Source: CALROG01 sp943369755 (GTDB taxonomy: Bacteria > Pseudomonadota > Gammaproteobacteria > Burkholderiales > Burkholderiaceae_C). From it: 64,000 bases of DNA. The position numbers and the translations under genes were made by a program. Shown here piece after piece: positions 10,738-19,520 of the stretch (position 1 is the first letter of the stretch; every line of letters starts with the position of its first letter). The stretch covers positions 118,601 to 182,600 of the forward strand of contig CALROG020000001.1 in the NCBI GenBank assembly GCA_943369755.1, read 5' to 3'. Below the pieces are notes generated by a model that worked only from the letters and a program-made list of their open reading frames with translations, was not told where the DNA came from and did no database searches.

Positions 10738-13044
10738 TCAGATGGCAAATGGCAGGCTGCGCAGCCGCTTGCCGGTGAGCCTGAACAGCGCCCCGGCGAC
10801 CGCTGGCGCCAGCGGCGGCACCCCGGGCTCCCCCACGCCGCCGGGGTGGCGCTGACTGGGGACCAGCCAGGTCTCGACATGGGGGGTTTCGGCCAGCTTC
10901 AGCATGGGGTAGCTCGGGAAGTTACCTTGTTGCACCACGCCGTCATGAATGTCGATTTTCCCGTAGAGCGCTGCCGTGAGCGCAAAGACCACAGCGCTTT
11001 GCATTTGCTGGGCCACGATTCCCGGGTTGACCACGGTGCCGCAGTCGGCGGCACACACCACCCGGTGCACCTGCGGCTTGTTGCCTTGCAGGGAGACTTC
11101 AACCACCTGGGCCACGATGGAGCCAAACGACTCGTGCAGCGCAACCCCACGGGCCCGCCCCTCGGGCAAAGGCTTCCCCCAGCCGGCTTTATCTGCCGCC
11201 AGGTTCAACACCGCCAGATAGCGCGGGGCCTGCGACAACAACTGCCGACGCAAGGCCACCGGATCCTGATTGACCACTGCTGCCAGTTCATCAATGAAGC
11301 CTTCCGAAAAGAAAGCATTGTGCGAATGTCCCACCGCGCGCCAGAAGCCCACTGGCACCCCCATGCGGGTTGCAACATGGTCCATGCGCTGGTGCGGTAT
11401 GCCGTAGGGCAGGTCAAACAGGCCCTCAGCCGTGGTTTTGTCGGTCGCGTCCACCGGGCCAGCCAATGCGGGCAGGTTGCGCGCGATCCAGCGTGGCGCG
11501 ATGGCGTCACCGGCCGACGTGATGCGCAAGCTGGTGATGCTGCCTTTGGCGTCCAGGCTCGCACGCAGCCTGGCCACATGCATCGGGCGGTAGAAGTCGT
11601 GCCGGGTGTCTTCTTCGCGTGACCAGGCCAGCTGCACCGGCGCCCCACCGCAGTCCATGGCCACCCGCACCGCCTGGGCCACGGAGTCCACTTCAAGGCG
11701 GCGGCCAAAACCACCACCCAGCAGCGTGACGTGCAGCGTCACGTCGTCCAGAGACACCCCCGCCACCTGGGCCGCGATGGCTCGTGCCATCTGGGGCACC
11801 TGGGTAGGGGCCCAAAGGGTCACCTTGCCGTCTTTGACCTGCGCCGTGCAGTTCATGGGCTCCAGGGTGGCGTGGGCAAGGTAGGGCGCGCTGTACCAGG
11901 CCTCGAGGGTGCGGGCGGCCTGGCTTTCGGCCTGGTCAACGTCATTTTTCTCGTGAAAGACGCTGCCGCCCCCGGTGCGCACCTGATTTTCAAGTGCTGA
12001 CTGAATCAACCGGGTGTCCAGTGCCCCCAATGGGCGCTGCTGCCAGTCAACCTCTACAGCCTGGGCACCCTGGCGGGCATGCCACCCGGTTTTGCCGATT
12101 ACCGCAATCCCGGCGGTAGATCCGGCATAGGCCGGCAAGCGCACCAGCCGCAGCACACCGGGTGCTGCCAGCGCAGTGTTGGCGTTGATCGCGCCGGGTG
12201 AGCCGCCCAGCATCGGGCACATGCGGACCGACGCAAACAGCAAGCCGGGGGGCCGCACGTCCTGGGCAAACAGGGCCGTCCCATTGACCTTGGCTGCAAT
12301 GTCCAGCCGCGGCGCTGCCGTGCCAATCAGTTTCCAGGCCTTGCGGTCCTTGAGCGTCACGGTGCCCGGCGGGGTGGCCGATGCGAACCTGGCCATTTGC
12401 CCGTAAGTGGCCGACTTGCCAGAGGGGTGCGAAATCACCCCATTGGTGACCACCAGCTCGACCACCGGCAGCTTCCATTGCAGCGAAGCGGCACCCAGCA
12501 GCGAGGCCCGGGCAGTAGCCGCCGCCAGACGCAGCACATCCCAGGCGTCAGCCACGGTGGACGAACCACCCGTGGCGTTAATGCCGAGCTCACGCGCCAC
12601 TTTGCCGATCATCCATTCGCTGAGCTTGATCTTGGCGGGCTTGTCGGGGCCTTCGGAGTCCAGCGGGTGGAATGGCAGGTTGGCGACCTGCATGGCCACG
12701 TTGCCATAAATCGCGTCGGCACCGGCCTGCTCGATTCGCACGCGGGTCAGGGGCACGTCCAGCTCTTCAGCAGCCAGCATGGGCAGCGCGGTGTGCACGC
12801 CCTGGCCCATCTCGCTGCGCGGCATGGCCAGGATGATGCCGCCATCTGCGGCAATTTTGATCCAGCCGTTCAGAGCGACATCGCCTTCGGTCTTCAGCAT
12901 ATGGCTGGCCTGCCCGATGCGCCCGCGCTGGGGCATGACGCCCCAACCCACCACCAGCGCGCCCGCAGTGCCGGTGCCGGCCAGCAACAAGGTGCGCCGC
13001 GAAATGGTTCCCGCACGCTTGCCGCCTGGTGCGGCGGCGCTCAT
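10738..13044 (-). CDS. Molybdopterin-binding large subunit, isoquinoline 1-oxidoreductase / aldehyde dehydrogenase type
   Basis: Large catalytic subunit (768 residues) of a xanthine-dehydrogenase-family hydroxylase of the IorB type. It begins with a Tat signal (SRRTLLLAGTGTAGA, about residues 15-29), so the folded Mo-enzyme is exported. Visible family motifs are EMGQGVHTALPML in the N-terminal Mo-binding part, GGGFGRRLEVD, and the C-terminal GGVGEPGVPPLAPA with the active-site Glu. The start at 13044 overlaps the small-subunit stop (ATGA), implying translational coupling. There is no FAD subunit, as usual for this class, which passes electrons to cytochromes. Substrate (N-heterocycle or aldehyde) is not determinable. 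Confidence 0.9.
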   Translation of the reverse strand: MSAAAPGGKRAGTISRRTLLLAGTGTAGALVVGWGVMPQRGRIGQASHMLKTEGDVALNGWIKIAADGGIILAMPRSEMGQGVHTALPMLAAEELDVPLTRVRIEQAGADAIYGNVAMQVANLPFHPLDSEGPDKPAKIKLSEWMIGKVARELGINATGGSSTVADAWDVLRLAAATARASLLGAASLQWKLPVVELVVTNGVISHPSGKSATYGQMARFASATPPGTVTLKDRKAWKLIGTAAPRLDIAAKVNGTALFAQDVRPPGLLFASVRMCPMLGGSPGAINANTALAAPGVLRLVRLPAYAGSTAGIAVIGKTGWHARQGAQAVEVDWQQRPLGALDTRLIQSALENQVRTGGGSVFHEKNDVDQAESQAARTLEAWYSAPYLAHATLEPMNCTAQVKDGKVTLWAPTQVPQMARAIAAQVAGVSLDDVTLHVTLLGGGFGRRLEVDSVAQAVRVAMDCGGAPVQLAWSREEDTRHDFYRPMHVARLRASLDAKGSITSLRITSAGDAIAPRWIARNLPALAGPVDATDKTTAEGLFDLPYGIPHQRMDHVATRMGVPVGFWRAVGHSHNAFFSEGFIDELAAVVNQDPVALRRQLLSQAPRYLAVLNLAADKAGWGKPLPEGRARGVALHESFGSIVAQVVEVSLQGNKPQVHRVVCAADCGTVVNPGIVAQQMQSAVVFALTAALYGKIDIHDGVVQQGNFPSYPMLKLAETPHVETWLVPSQRHPGGVGEPGVPPLAPAVAGALFRLTGKRLRSLPFAI

Positions 13045-13493
13045 ACAGCACCCCCCGCCGCGCGCTTGATCGCGGCGCGCACCCGCTGATAGGTGCCGCA
13101 GCGGCAAATATTGGTCATGGCTTCGTCAATGTCGGCGTCGGTGGGCTTTGGCTTTTTCTCAAGCAGCGCAGCGGCGGCCATCAGCATGCCGCTTTGGCAG
13201 TAACCACACTGCGGCACCTGTTCGGCGATCCAGGCCACCTGCAGCGGGTGGGGTTTGGCCGGCGTGCCCAGCGCCTCAATGGTCTGGATGCGTTTGCCCA
13301 CCACGGTAGACACTGGCGTGACGCAAGAGCGCACAGCCTGGCCGTCAATGCGCACTGTGCAGGCACCGCAGGCCGCAGCGCCGCAGCCGAATTTGGTGCC
13401 CGTCAGGTTCAGCACGTCACGCAGCACCCACAACAGCGGCATGGTTGGGTCGGCGTCAGCTTGAACCGCCTTGCCGTTGATTTGCAGTTGCAA
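13041..13493 (-). CDS. (2Fe-2S)-binding small subunit, IorA type
   Basis: 150-residue electron-transfer subunit with two [2Fe-2S] clusters. The N-terminal plant-ferredoxin-like domain has cysteines in KFGCGAAACGACTV and RSC (residues about 36-60). The C-terminal four-helix domain has CGYCQSGM near 96-103 and CRCGTYQRVRAAI near 130-142. It passes electrons from the Mo centre of the co-transcribed large subunit, with which it overlaps by 4 bp. It lacks its own signal peptide, so it is probably exported by hitch-hiking on the Tat signal of the large subunit. Confidence 0.93.
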   Translation of the reverse strand: MQLQINGKAVQADADPTMPLLWVLRDVLNLTGTKFGCGAAACGACTVRIDGQAVRSCVTPVSTVVGKRIQTIEALGTPAKPHPLQVAWIAEQVPQCGYCQSGMLMAAAALLEKKPKPTDADIDEAMTNICRCGTYQRVRAAIKRAAGGAV

Positions 13494-13602
13494 AAGAAGC
13501 TCCTTGGGGCCGGTGCGACCGGTAGCGAAACACTATATCGAGGCACCGCGACAGGCGATAGATGCCAGCGCCCGGAAACGCACCGGATAATCCCGCACTC
13601 CC

Positions 13603-15516
13603 ATGGCACTCATTACCCTACTCAATGCGCAACTGGCTTTCGGCCATGTTGCCCTGCTTGACCACACCGACATCGCCATCGAGTCCGCCGAACGCGTGGG
13701 CTTGATCGGGCGCAACGGTGCGGGCAAATCCTCCATGCTCAAAATTCTGGGCGGGCTTGAAAAACCGGATGACGGCACACTGCAACTGCAGCAAGGTCTG
13801 CGCATTGCCTATGTGGCGCAAGAGCCTTTGCTCGACCCGGACGCTACAGTTTTCATAGCGGCTTGCGAAGGCGTAGCGCGGGTTAGAGCATTAATTGAGC
13901 AATATACGCACGGCGAAGGCGACCTCGACGCCCTGCAAGATGAAATTGAGGCCCGGGACGGCTGGACTTGGGAGCAGCGGGTCGAAGAGACCCTGCATCG
14001 CCTGCACCTGGACCGGGACGCCGTGGTCGGCACGCTGTCGGGCGGCACCAAAAAGCGGGTCGCCCTGGCCCAGGCACTGGTCACCCGGCCCGACGTTTTG
14101 CTGCTGGACGAGCCCACCAACCACCTGGACCTGGACTCGATTGAATGGCTCGAAGACCTGCTGATCGACTTCAAGGGCAGCGTGGTCACCATCACCCACG
14201 ACCGCAGCTTTCTGGACCGCGTGGCCACCCGGATCGTCGAGCTGGACCGCGGCAAGCTGCGCTCGTACCCGGGCAACTTCAGCCAGTACCTGGTGCTCAA
14301 AGAAGACCAACTGGCGCAAGAAGCCGTGATCAGCGCCAAAGCCGACAAGCTGCTGGCACAAGAAGAGGTCTGGATCCGCAAAGGCGTGGAGGCGCGCCGT
14401 ACCCGCGCGGTGGCCCGCATCAACCGCCTGGACGCCTTGCGCTCACAGCGCGCGGCGCGGCGTGAGGCGCTGGGCAGCGTCAAGCTGGACATTGCCTCGG
14501 GCCAAAGCAGCGGCAAGATCGTGGCCGAGCTGACCGAGGTGAGCAAGTCGTTTGGCCCGTCAACAGAAGGCGAGGCGGCAAAAATCATTGTGCGCAACTT
14601 CAGCGCCACCATCCTGCGCGGCGACAAGGTCGGCCTGATCGGCCCCAACGGTTCCGGCAAAACCACCCTGCTCAAGCTGATTCTGGGAGAGCTGGCCCCC
14701 GACAGCGGCAAGGTGCGCCAGGGTGCCAACCTGCAAGTGGCCTACTTTGACCAGATGCGCAACGCACTGGACCTGGACGCCACGCTGGAAGACTTCATCA
14801 GCCCGGGCAGCGAATGGATCGAAATTGGCAACCAGCGCAAGCATGTCAAGAGCTACCTGGGCGACTTTTTGTTCTCGCCGGCGCGCGCTACCTCCCCAGT
14901 GCGCAGTTTGAGCGGCGGCGAGCGCAACCGCTTGCTGCTGGCGCGCCTGTTCGCCCGCCCGGCCAACGTGCTGGTGCTGGACGAACCCACCAACGACCTG
15001 GACATCGACACCCTGGAGCTGCTGGAAGACCTGCTGCAAAACTACGACGGCACGGTGTTCCTGGTCAGCCACGACCGTACTTTTCTGGACAATGTGGTCA
15101 CCAGCACCATTGCCTATGAGGGCAGCGACGCCGCGCCCGGCCTGTGGCGCGAATACGAAGGCGGCGTGCAAGACTGGCTGATTCAGTCCAGGCGCTCGCA
15201 GGCCATTCAAGCCGCCGCAAAACCTGCCGCCACAACCCCGGTTTCAGATAAAAATAGCCCGCAGCCCGCACCAGTACTGCGTGAGCCACTACAAAAAAAG
15301 AAGCGAAGCTACAAAGAGCAGCGTGAGCTTGAGGCCCTGCCGGGGCTGATTGAGGCGCTCGAAGCCGAGCAAAAAGCCATTGCCGCGGAGCTTGCCGATG
15401 GCAGCCTGTACGCCAGCAACGGTGCCCGCGCTGCACAACTGACCGCCCGCACTGCAGCGATTGACGACGAGTTGCTGGAGGCGATGCAGCGTTGGGAATC
15501 TCTGGGCATCGCCTGA
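13603..15516 (+). CDS. uup: ABC-F family ATPase Uup
   Basis: Soluble twin-ATPase of the ABC-F family, involved in ribosome or DNA-branch transactions rather than transport. It has 637 residues. The first ABC domain has Walker A GRNGAGKSS (about 36-44), signature LSGGTKKR (about 145) and Walker B LLLDEPTNHLDL. The second has GPNGSGKTT (about 347), LSGGERNR (about 435) and LVLDEPTNDLDI. A charged inter-domain linker (about 250-285) and a C-terminal coiled coil (about 570-637) identify Uup. Two interspersed repeats are built in: one in the first ABC domain after LDPDATVF, and one in the variable linker before the C-terminal coiled coil. Both keep the frame. Confidence 0.93.
   Translation: MALITLLNAQLAFGHVALLDHTDIAIESAERVGLIGRNGAGKSSMLKILGGLEKPDDGTLQLQQGLRIAYVAQEPLLDPDATVFIAACEGVARVRALIEQYTHGEGDLDALQDEIEARDGWTWEQRVEETLHRLHLDRDAVVGTLSGGTKKRVALAQALVTRPDVLLLDEPTNHLDLDSIEWLEDLLIDFKGSVVTITHDRSFLDRVATRIVELDRGKLRSYPGNFSQYLVLKEDQLAQEAVISAKADKLLAQEEVWIRKGVEARRTRAVARINRLDALRSQRAARREALGSVKLDIASGQSSGKIVAELTEVSKSFGPSTEGEAAKIIVRNFSATILRGDKVGLIGPNGSGKTTLLKLILGELAPDSGKVRQGANLQVAYFDQMRNALDLDATLEDFISPGSEWIEIGNQRKHVKSYLGDFLFSPARATSPVRSLSGGERNRLLLARLFARPANVLVLDEPTNDLDIDTLELLEDLLQNYDGTVFLVSHDRTFLDNVVTSTIAYEGSDAAPGLWREYEGGVQDWLIQSRRSQAIQAAAKPAATTPVSDKNSPQPAPVLREPLQKKKRSYKEQRELEALPGLIEALEAEQKAIAAELADGSLYASNGARAAQLTARTAAIDDELLEAMQRWESLGIA
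13843..13896 (+). repeat. Interspersed ~48-bp repeat, copy 2 (divergent), inside uup
   Basis: Begins GCTACAGTTTTCATAGCGGCT and ends GCGCGGGTTAGAGCA. It is a divergent member of the family and encodes about 16 residues (TVFIAACEGVARVRAL) of the first ABC domain in frame. Confidence 0.5.
15250..15299 (-). repeat. Interspersed ~48-bp repeat, copy 3, inside uup
   Basis: In reverse orientation it has the family's AGCCCGCA..TGCGTGAGCCACTA block. It lies in frame in the low-complexity linker between the second ATPase domain and the C-terminal coiled coil of Uup. Confidence 0.75.
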
Positions 15517-15579
15517 CGCCGGTTCGGCACCTCGGCTGACAGGCGCGAAAGCCCGCGCCAAGGACAGTGGCTTTGATCC

Positions 15580-17217
15580 ATGCCGCTGCCCCGATTCACA
15601 CTTCTACCTTCGCCCAGGTCAAGCGCTATTGCGCTGCTGTGGCTATCGCCCCTGTTGCTGGGCGGCTGCCCGAACTTGCCCACCGAAGTGCCGCGCCCGG
15701 TGTCCAGCGCGCTCAGCGCGCCTGAGTCCACGCCACTTGGGCGGCTGGTGCAGACACGCCGGACCCAGGCCGACACCCGCCAGGATTCGGGCTTTTTGCT
15801 GCTGGACAAGGTCGGTCTGGCCCTGAACGCACGCCTGGCGCTCATAGACGGCGCACAGAAAACCCTGGACTTGCAGTACTACGCCATTCACGCCGACAGC
15901 AGCACCGAGCTGATGCTGCAACGCCTGCGCAGCGCCGCCGCGCGCGGCGTGCGGGTGCGCCTGCTGCTGGACGACCTGAACACCGCCGGACGCGACGCCC
16001 AGGTGCTGCGGCTGGCCACCGAGCCGGGTGTCAGCATCCGCCTGTTCAACCCGCTGCCCGGCGGGCGCGCTTCAGTGCTGGGGCGCCTGGTGACATCGGC
16101 AGCCGACATCGCGCGGCTGCAAAAACGGATGCACAACAAGCTGTTCATCGCCGACAACACACTGGGTATCACCGGCGGGCGCAACCTGGGTGACGCTTAC
16201 TTCGGCCGCGACAGCGCCAGCAACTTTGTCGACCTGGACGTGCTGGCCGCAGGCCGGGTGGTGACAGACATGTCGCGCAGTTTCGACCGTTACTGGAACG
16301 ACCCGCTGGCCTACCCGGTACAGACACTGGTGTCGCGCGCCGAGCTTGACGCACTGCGTCAACGCGCTGCCAGCCCGAGCGCCAACCCGGCAGGCAAGAA
16401 CGGCGAATCAGAGCTTGCGCTCACTGCATTGCCCGCCATCGCCGGCAGCGTGATGCCGGACGTGACGCCCAGCCTGCAGATCACCGAGGCGTTTGACCTG
16501 CGGCGCGTGTCGCTGACCTGGGCACCCGCCACACTGCTGGTGGACAAACCCGGCAAGGTCGGACCCGACGACGACGAAACCAGTGCCGGTGACACCGTGG
16601 TTGACGGGCTGCTGGGGCTGATGGAGCAGGCCCGCAGTGACCTGCTGATCGTCTCACCCTACTTCGTGCCCGGGGCCCAAATGATGAAACGGCTTGCCGA
16701 CTTGCGCGCGCGCGGCGTGCGCATCCGGGTTCTTACCAATTCACTCGCCTCCAATGACGCACCGGCCGCCCACGCCGGCTATGCACGCTACCGCCCCGGG
16801 CTGCGCAAACTGGGGATAGAGCTGTATGAAATGCACGCGGCGCAGCCCAGCCGGGTGCGCGCGCTCGGCTCGGCGGGGGCCGTGGACTCGCGCGCCAGCC
16901 TGCACTCCAAGGCGGTGATCATCGACGCCCGGCTGATCGTGATCGGCTCCATGAACCTGGACCTGCGCTCCCAGCTGCAAAACAGCGAAGTGGCGCTGAT
17001 CATTCGCAGCCCTGCCCTGGCACGCGAAGCCACGCGCCAGATCGAGGCGACATTTGCCACCGCCGCCTATCGGGTGGAGCTGGCCGAAGGCGCGGTGGTC
17101 TGGCGCGCGCCCCCGGGTGCCGGCTTCCCGGACGCCACCCGCGAGCCCGACGCCAGCGCCGCGCTGCGGCTGCTGGTGAACGTGATTGGGCCCTTTGCGC
17201 CGGACGAAATGCTTTGA
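15580..17217 (+). CDS. Phospholipase D family lipoprotein, cardiolipin-synthase-like
   Basis: 545-residue PLD-superfamily protein. The N-terminus has a lipobox (LLLGGC, Cys at about 29), so it is probably a lipoprotein. Two HKD motifs are complete: HNKLFIADN at about residue 185 with following GGRNLGDAYF, and HSKAVIID at about 442 with following GSMNLDLRS. This is the layout of ClsC-type cardiolipin synthases, which join phosphatidylethanolamine and phosphatidylglycerol, or of periplasmic phospholipases. It follows uup by 63 bp. A 24-bp duplication spans its 3' end. The exact reaction is inferred. Confidence 0.85.
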   Translation: MPLPRFTLLPSPRSSAIALLWLSPLLLGGCPNLPTEVPRPVSSALSAPESTPLGRLVQTRRTQADTRQDSGFLLLDKVGLALNARLALIDGAQKTLDLQYYAIHADSSTELMLQRLRSAAARGVRVRLLLDDLNTAGRDAQVLRLATEPGVSIRLFNPLPGGRASVLGRLVTSAADIARLQKRMHNKLFIADNTLGITGGRNLGDAYFGRDSASNFVDLDVLAAGRVVTDMSRSFDRYWNDPLAYPVQTLVSRAELDALRQRAASPSANPAGKNGESELALTALPAIAGSVMPDVTPSLQITEAFDLRRVSLTWAPATLLVDKPGKVGPDDDETSAGDTVVDGLLGLMEQARSDLLIVSPYFVPGAQMMKRLADLRARGVRIRVLTNSLASNDAPAAHAGYARYRPGLRKLGIELYEMHAAQPSRVRALGSAGAVDSRASLHSKAVIIDARLIVIGSMNLDLRSQLQNSEVALIIRSPALAREATRQIEATFATAAYRVELAEGAVVWRAPPGAGFPDATREPDASAALRLLVNVIGPFAPDEML

Positions 17218-17261
17218 GGCCGGTGCGCTACTGATGCGCGCCGGACGAAATGCTTTGAGGC
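17197..17261 (+). repeat. 24-bp direct repeat across the 3' end of the PLD gene
   Basis: The 24 bases at 17197-17220, which include the stop codon, recur exactly at 17238-17261, a 41-bp offset. The second copy is in the intergenic gap before the convergent MocR gene. Confidence 0.9.
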
Positions 17262-17274
17262 TGGCGCAAGCTCC

Positions 17275-18741
17275 CTACATCTTGCGCACGATTTCTGAGT
17301 ACTTCTTCCAGAACACCGCATCCTGCGTGGTCGCGAAGTTGATGCGCATCAGCGTGCTGGGCTTGCGCTCGGCGTGAAACAGCGCACCGGGCGCCAGCAG
17401 GTAGCCCTCGTCCAGCATGCGCTGGGCCAGCGCGTCGGTGTCCACGCCGGTGTCGACCCAGCCGAACAGGCCGGCCGGCTCGGCCGCAAAGGTGCAACCC
17501 GCGTTCAGCGCAAGCTTCACACTGCGGGCGCGGGCGGCGTCCAGCCGGGTACGGATGCGCTCGGCATGGCGGCGCAACTGGCCCTGTTCGATGCACAGGG
17601 CCAGTGCCTTTTCCAGCAGCGCCGGGGTGGTTAGTGTGGCCAGCAGCTTGGTGTCCAGCAGGGGCTCGACCAGCGCTGCGGGCGCAGCAAGAAAGCCAAC
17701 CCGCCAGTTGGGCGCCAGGATCTTGGCAAAGCCGCTCACATAGATGGTGCGCTGCAGGCCGTCCAGCGCGCTCAGGCGGGTGGCGTGCTCGGGTGCGATA
17801 TGGCTGTAGGTGTCGTCTTCAACAATATGAAAGTTGTGCTGGTTGGCCAGCTGCAGCACCCGGTGCGCGCTGCCCGGTGACAGGCAGTAGCCGGTGGGGT
17901 TGTGAAACACGCTCACGCTGACATACAGCTTGGGCTTGTGCACTTCGCAATACTTCGCCATCACCTCCAGGTCGGGGCCGTCGGCGCGGCGCGGCACCGG
18001 CAAGATGTGCATGCCCATGGCCGACAGCCGGGCGAACTCCACCGCCCAGCCGGGCTCTTCCACCATCACCGGGTCGCCCGCGCGCAGCAAAGTGCGGCTC
18101 ACAATGTCCAGCGCATGGGTGGCACCCACGGTGGTGATGATGTGTTCCGCCGCAGTGTGCACGTTCAGTGTGGCCAGCTTCTTGGCCAGCAGGCGGCGCA
18201 GGCCGCTGTCGCCCAGCGGTTCGCCGTACTGGAGTGAAAACTCCTGCAAGGCCCTGCTGCTGGTGACCTTGCGTACCGCCGCCGGCATGAAAGTCGACGC
18301 CAGCCACTCGGGCGGAAACACCCCCGTGCCGGGCTGTGGCTTGTCGCTAATCTTGTGGAACATGCCGCGAATCAGCGCCGTGGCATTGACCGGTGGCGCA
18401 GCGCGCCCGGCCCCGCGCAGGGCAAACCAGTGGGTCGTGCTCCAGGCACCTGCCGTCTTTTGGTCTGCTATCAATTCGATAGTGGCTGGCGCAGGTTCTG
18501 TGCGGGCTGGAGCAATTTCCCGCACAAAGAAGCCGCGATTTTTGCGGGCCTCGACCAGCCCTTGCGCCAGCAGTTGGTCATACGCCGCGACCACCGTGGA
18601 CGGGCTCACCCCGTGCTGCTGCGCGCATTGACGCACTGACGGCAGGCGTGCGCCGGGTGCCAGCAGCCGGTTACGAATACGCTCGGCAAAGCGCCCAACG
18701 AGCTGCTCGGTCAGGGACTGGGCGGAGGTCTTCATCAGCAT
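17275..18741 (-). CDS. MocR-type GntR/aminotransferase-like transcriptional regulator
   Basis: 488-residue regulator: a winged helix-turn-helix (about residues 8-75, with LPSVRQCAQQHGVSPSTVVAAYDQL) joined to a fold-type-I aminotransferase domain. The PLP-binding lysine is in VSGFAKILAPNWRVG, with the usual YGEPLG and HNPTGYCLS motifs. The start at 18741 is supported by GGAAG 6 bp upstream; a longer reading exists but would run through the operator. It is divergent from the amino-acid export/PLP-enzyme operon, which it probably controls. Repeat copy 4 forms part of the inter-domain linker. Confidence 0.88.
   Translation of the reverse strand: MLMKTSAQSLTEQLVGRFAERIRNRLLAPGARLPSVRQCAQQHGVSPSTVVAAYDQLLAQGLVEARKNRGFFVREIAPARTEPAPATIELIADQKTAGAWSTTHWFALRGAGRAAPPVNATALIRGMFHKISDKPQPGTGVFPPEWLASTFMPAAVRKVTSSRALQEFSLQYGEPLGDSGLRRLLAKKLATLNVHTAAEHIITTVGATHALDIVSRTLLRAGDPVMVEEPGWAVEFARLSAMGMHILPVPRRADGPDLEVMAKYCEVHKPKLYVSVSVFHNPTGYCLSPGSAHRVLQLANQHNFHIVEDDTYSHIAPEHATRLSALDGLQRTIYVSGFAKILAPNWRVGFLAAPAALVEPLLDTKLLATLTTPALLEKALALCIEQGQLRRHAERIRTRLDAARARSVKLALNAGCTFAAEPAGLFGWVDTGVDTDALAQRMLDEGYLLAPGALFHAERKPSTLMRINFATTQDAVFWKKYSEIVRKM
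18467..18514 (+). repeat. Interspersed ~48-bp repeat, copy 4, inside the MocR linker
   Basis: Family block GCTATCAATTCGATAGTGGC then GCGGGCTGGAGC. It lies antisense to the MocR gene and encodes, in frame, about 16 residues of the linker between the winged-helix and aminotransferase-like domains. Confidence 0.8.
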
Positions 18742-18764
18742 GGGGAGCTTCCTTGGCGCCGGGC

Positions 18765-18790
18765 CTGTACTGTCTTCAGCGTCAGTACAG
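18765..18790. promoter_or_regulatory. Candidate MocR operator
   Basis: A perfect 8-bp inverted repeat CTGTACTG / CAGTACAG with a 10-bp centre, 24 bp upstream of the MocR start. Related half-sites (AAACTG, ACTGAC, AACTGTA) follow up to about 18815. Its place between divergent genes fits binding by the adjacent regulator; no direct evidence. Confidence 0.6.
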
Positions 18791-18905
18791 TTTTTAAACT
18801 GAACTGACAAACTGTATTGGTTGTGTATTGTTTTTGGAGATTACATTGAAGCTCCTGAGTTGACAACCCCGCCCAGTACAACGCCCGCCCAACAGCCCCA
18901 CCACC

Positions 18906-19520
18906 ATGAGCGCCACCGAGCTGACTGCCCTGCTGCTGTTTTGCACCGCGATGAGTTTTTCACCGGGGCCCAACACCACGCTGTCTACCGCTCTGGCGGC
19001 CAACCTCGGCCTGAAACGGGCCCTGCGCTTTTGCCTGGCGGTGCCCACCGGCTGGACACTGCTGATGCTGGCCACCGGCCTGGGCCTGGGCGCGTTGATC
19101 ACCGGCGTACCGGCGCTGCGCTGGGGCGTGAAGCTCGGCGGCGTGGCCTACATGCTGTGGCTGGCTTTCAAGCTCGCCGGCGCTGGTCAACTGGCACAGG
19201 TGGATGCATCACGCCTGAACCTGAGCTTTTGGCAGGGCGTGGGGTTGCAGTTCCTGAACATCAAGGCCTGGATGCTGGCACTCACGCTCACAGCGGGCTG
19301 GGTGGTGAACGCGGCGGGCCAGCCCGCGCCGAACCCGGGTGAACGGCTGGCCATCATCTGCGTGGTGATGATGGTGTTTGCTTTCAGCAGCAACTTCACC
19401 TACGCGCTGGTCGGCTCGCTGTTGCGCCAGTGGCTGGCGCAGGGCAAGCGGCTGGTCTGGTTCAACCGGGTGCTGGCGCTGGTGCTGGTGGCCACGGCTT
19501 TGTGGATGCTGACGGTATGA
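18906..19520 (+). CDS. LysE/RhtB family exporter
   Basis: 204-residue inner-membrane exporter with about six hydrophobic segments. The family motif FSPGPNTTL is at residues 18-26. Such proteins export amino acids (lysine, threonine, homoserine and similar). It is the first gene of an operon opposite the MocR regulator and ends in a 4-bp ATGA overlap with the next transporter. Confidence 0.88.
   Translation: MSATELTALLLFCTAMSFSPGPNTTLSTALAANLGLKRALRFCLAVPTGWTLLMLATGLGLGALITGVPALRWGVKLGGVAYMLWLAFKLAGAGQLAQVDASRLNLSFWQGVGLQFLNIKAWMLALTLTAGWVVNAAGQPAPNPGERLAIICVVMMVFAFSSNFTYALVGSLLRQWLAQGKRLVWFNRVLALVLVATALWMLTV

Noticed and set aside
10332..10778. Open frame of 148 codons in the rRNA promoter region
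   Set aside because: It covers the three tandem promoters and the leader, on the opposite strand, and lacks a ribosome-binding site or a known motif.
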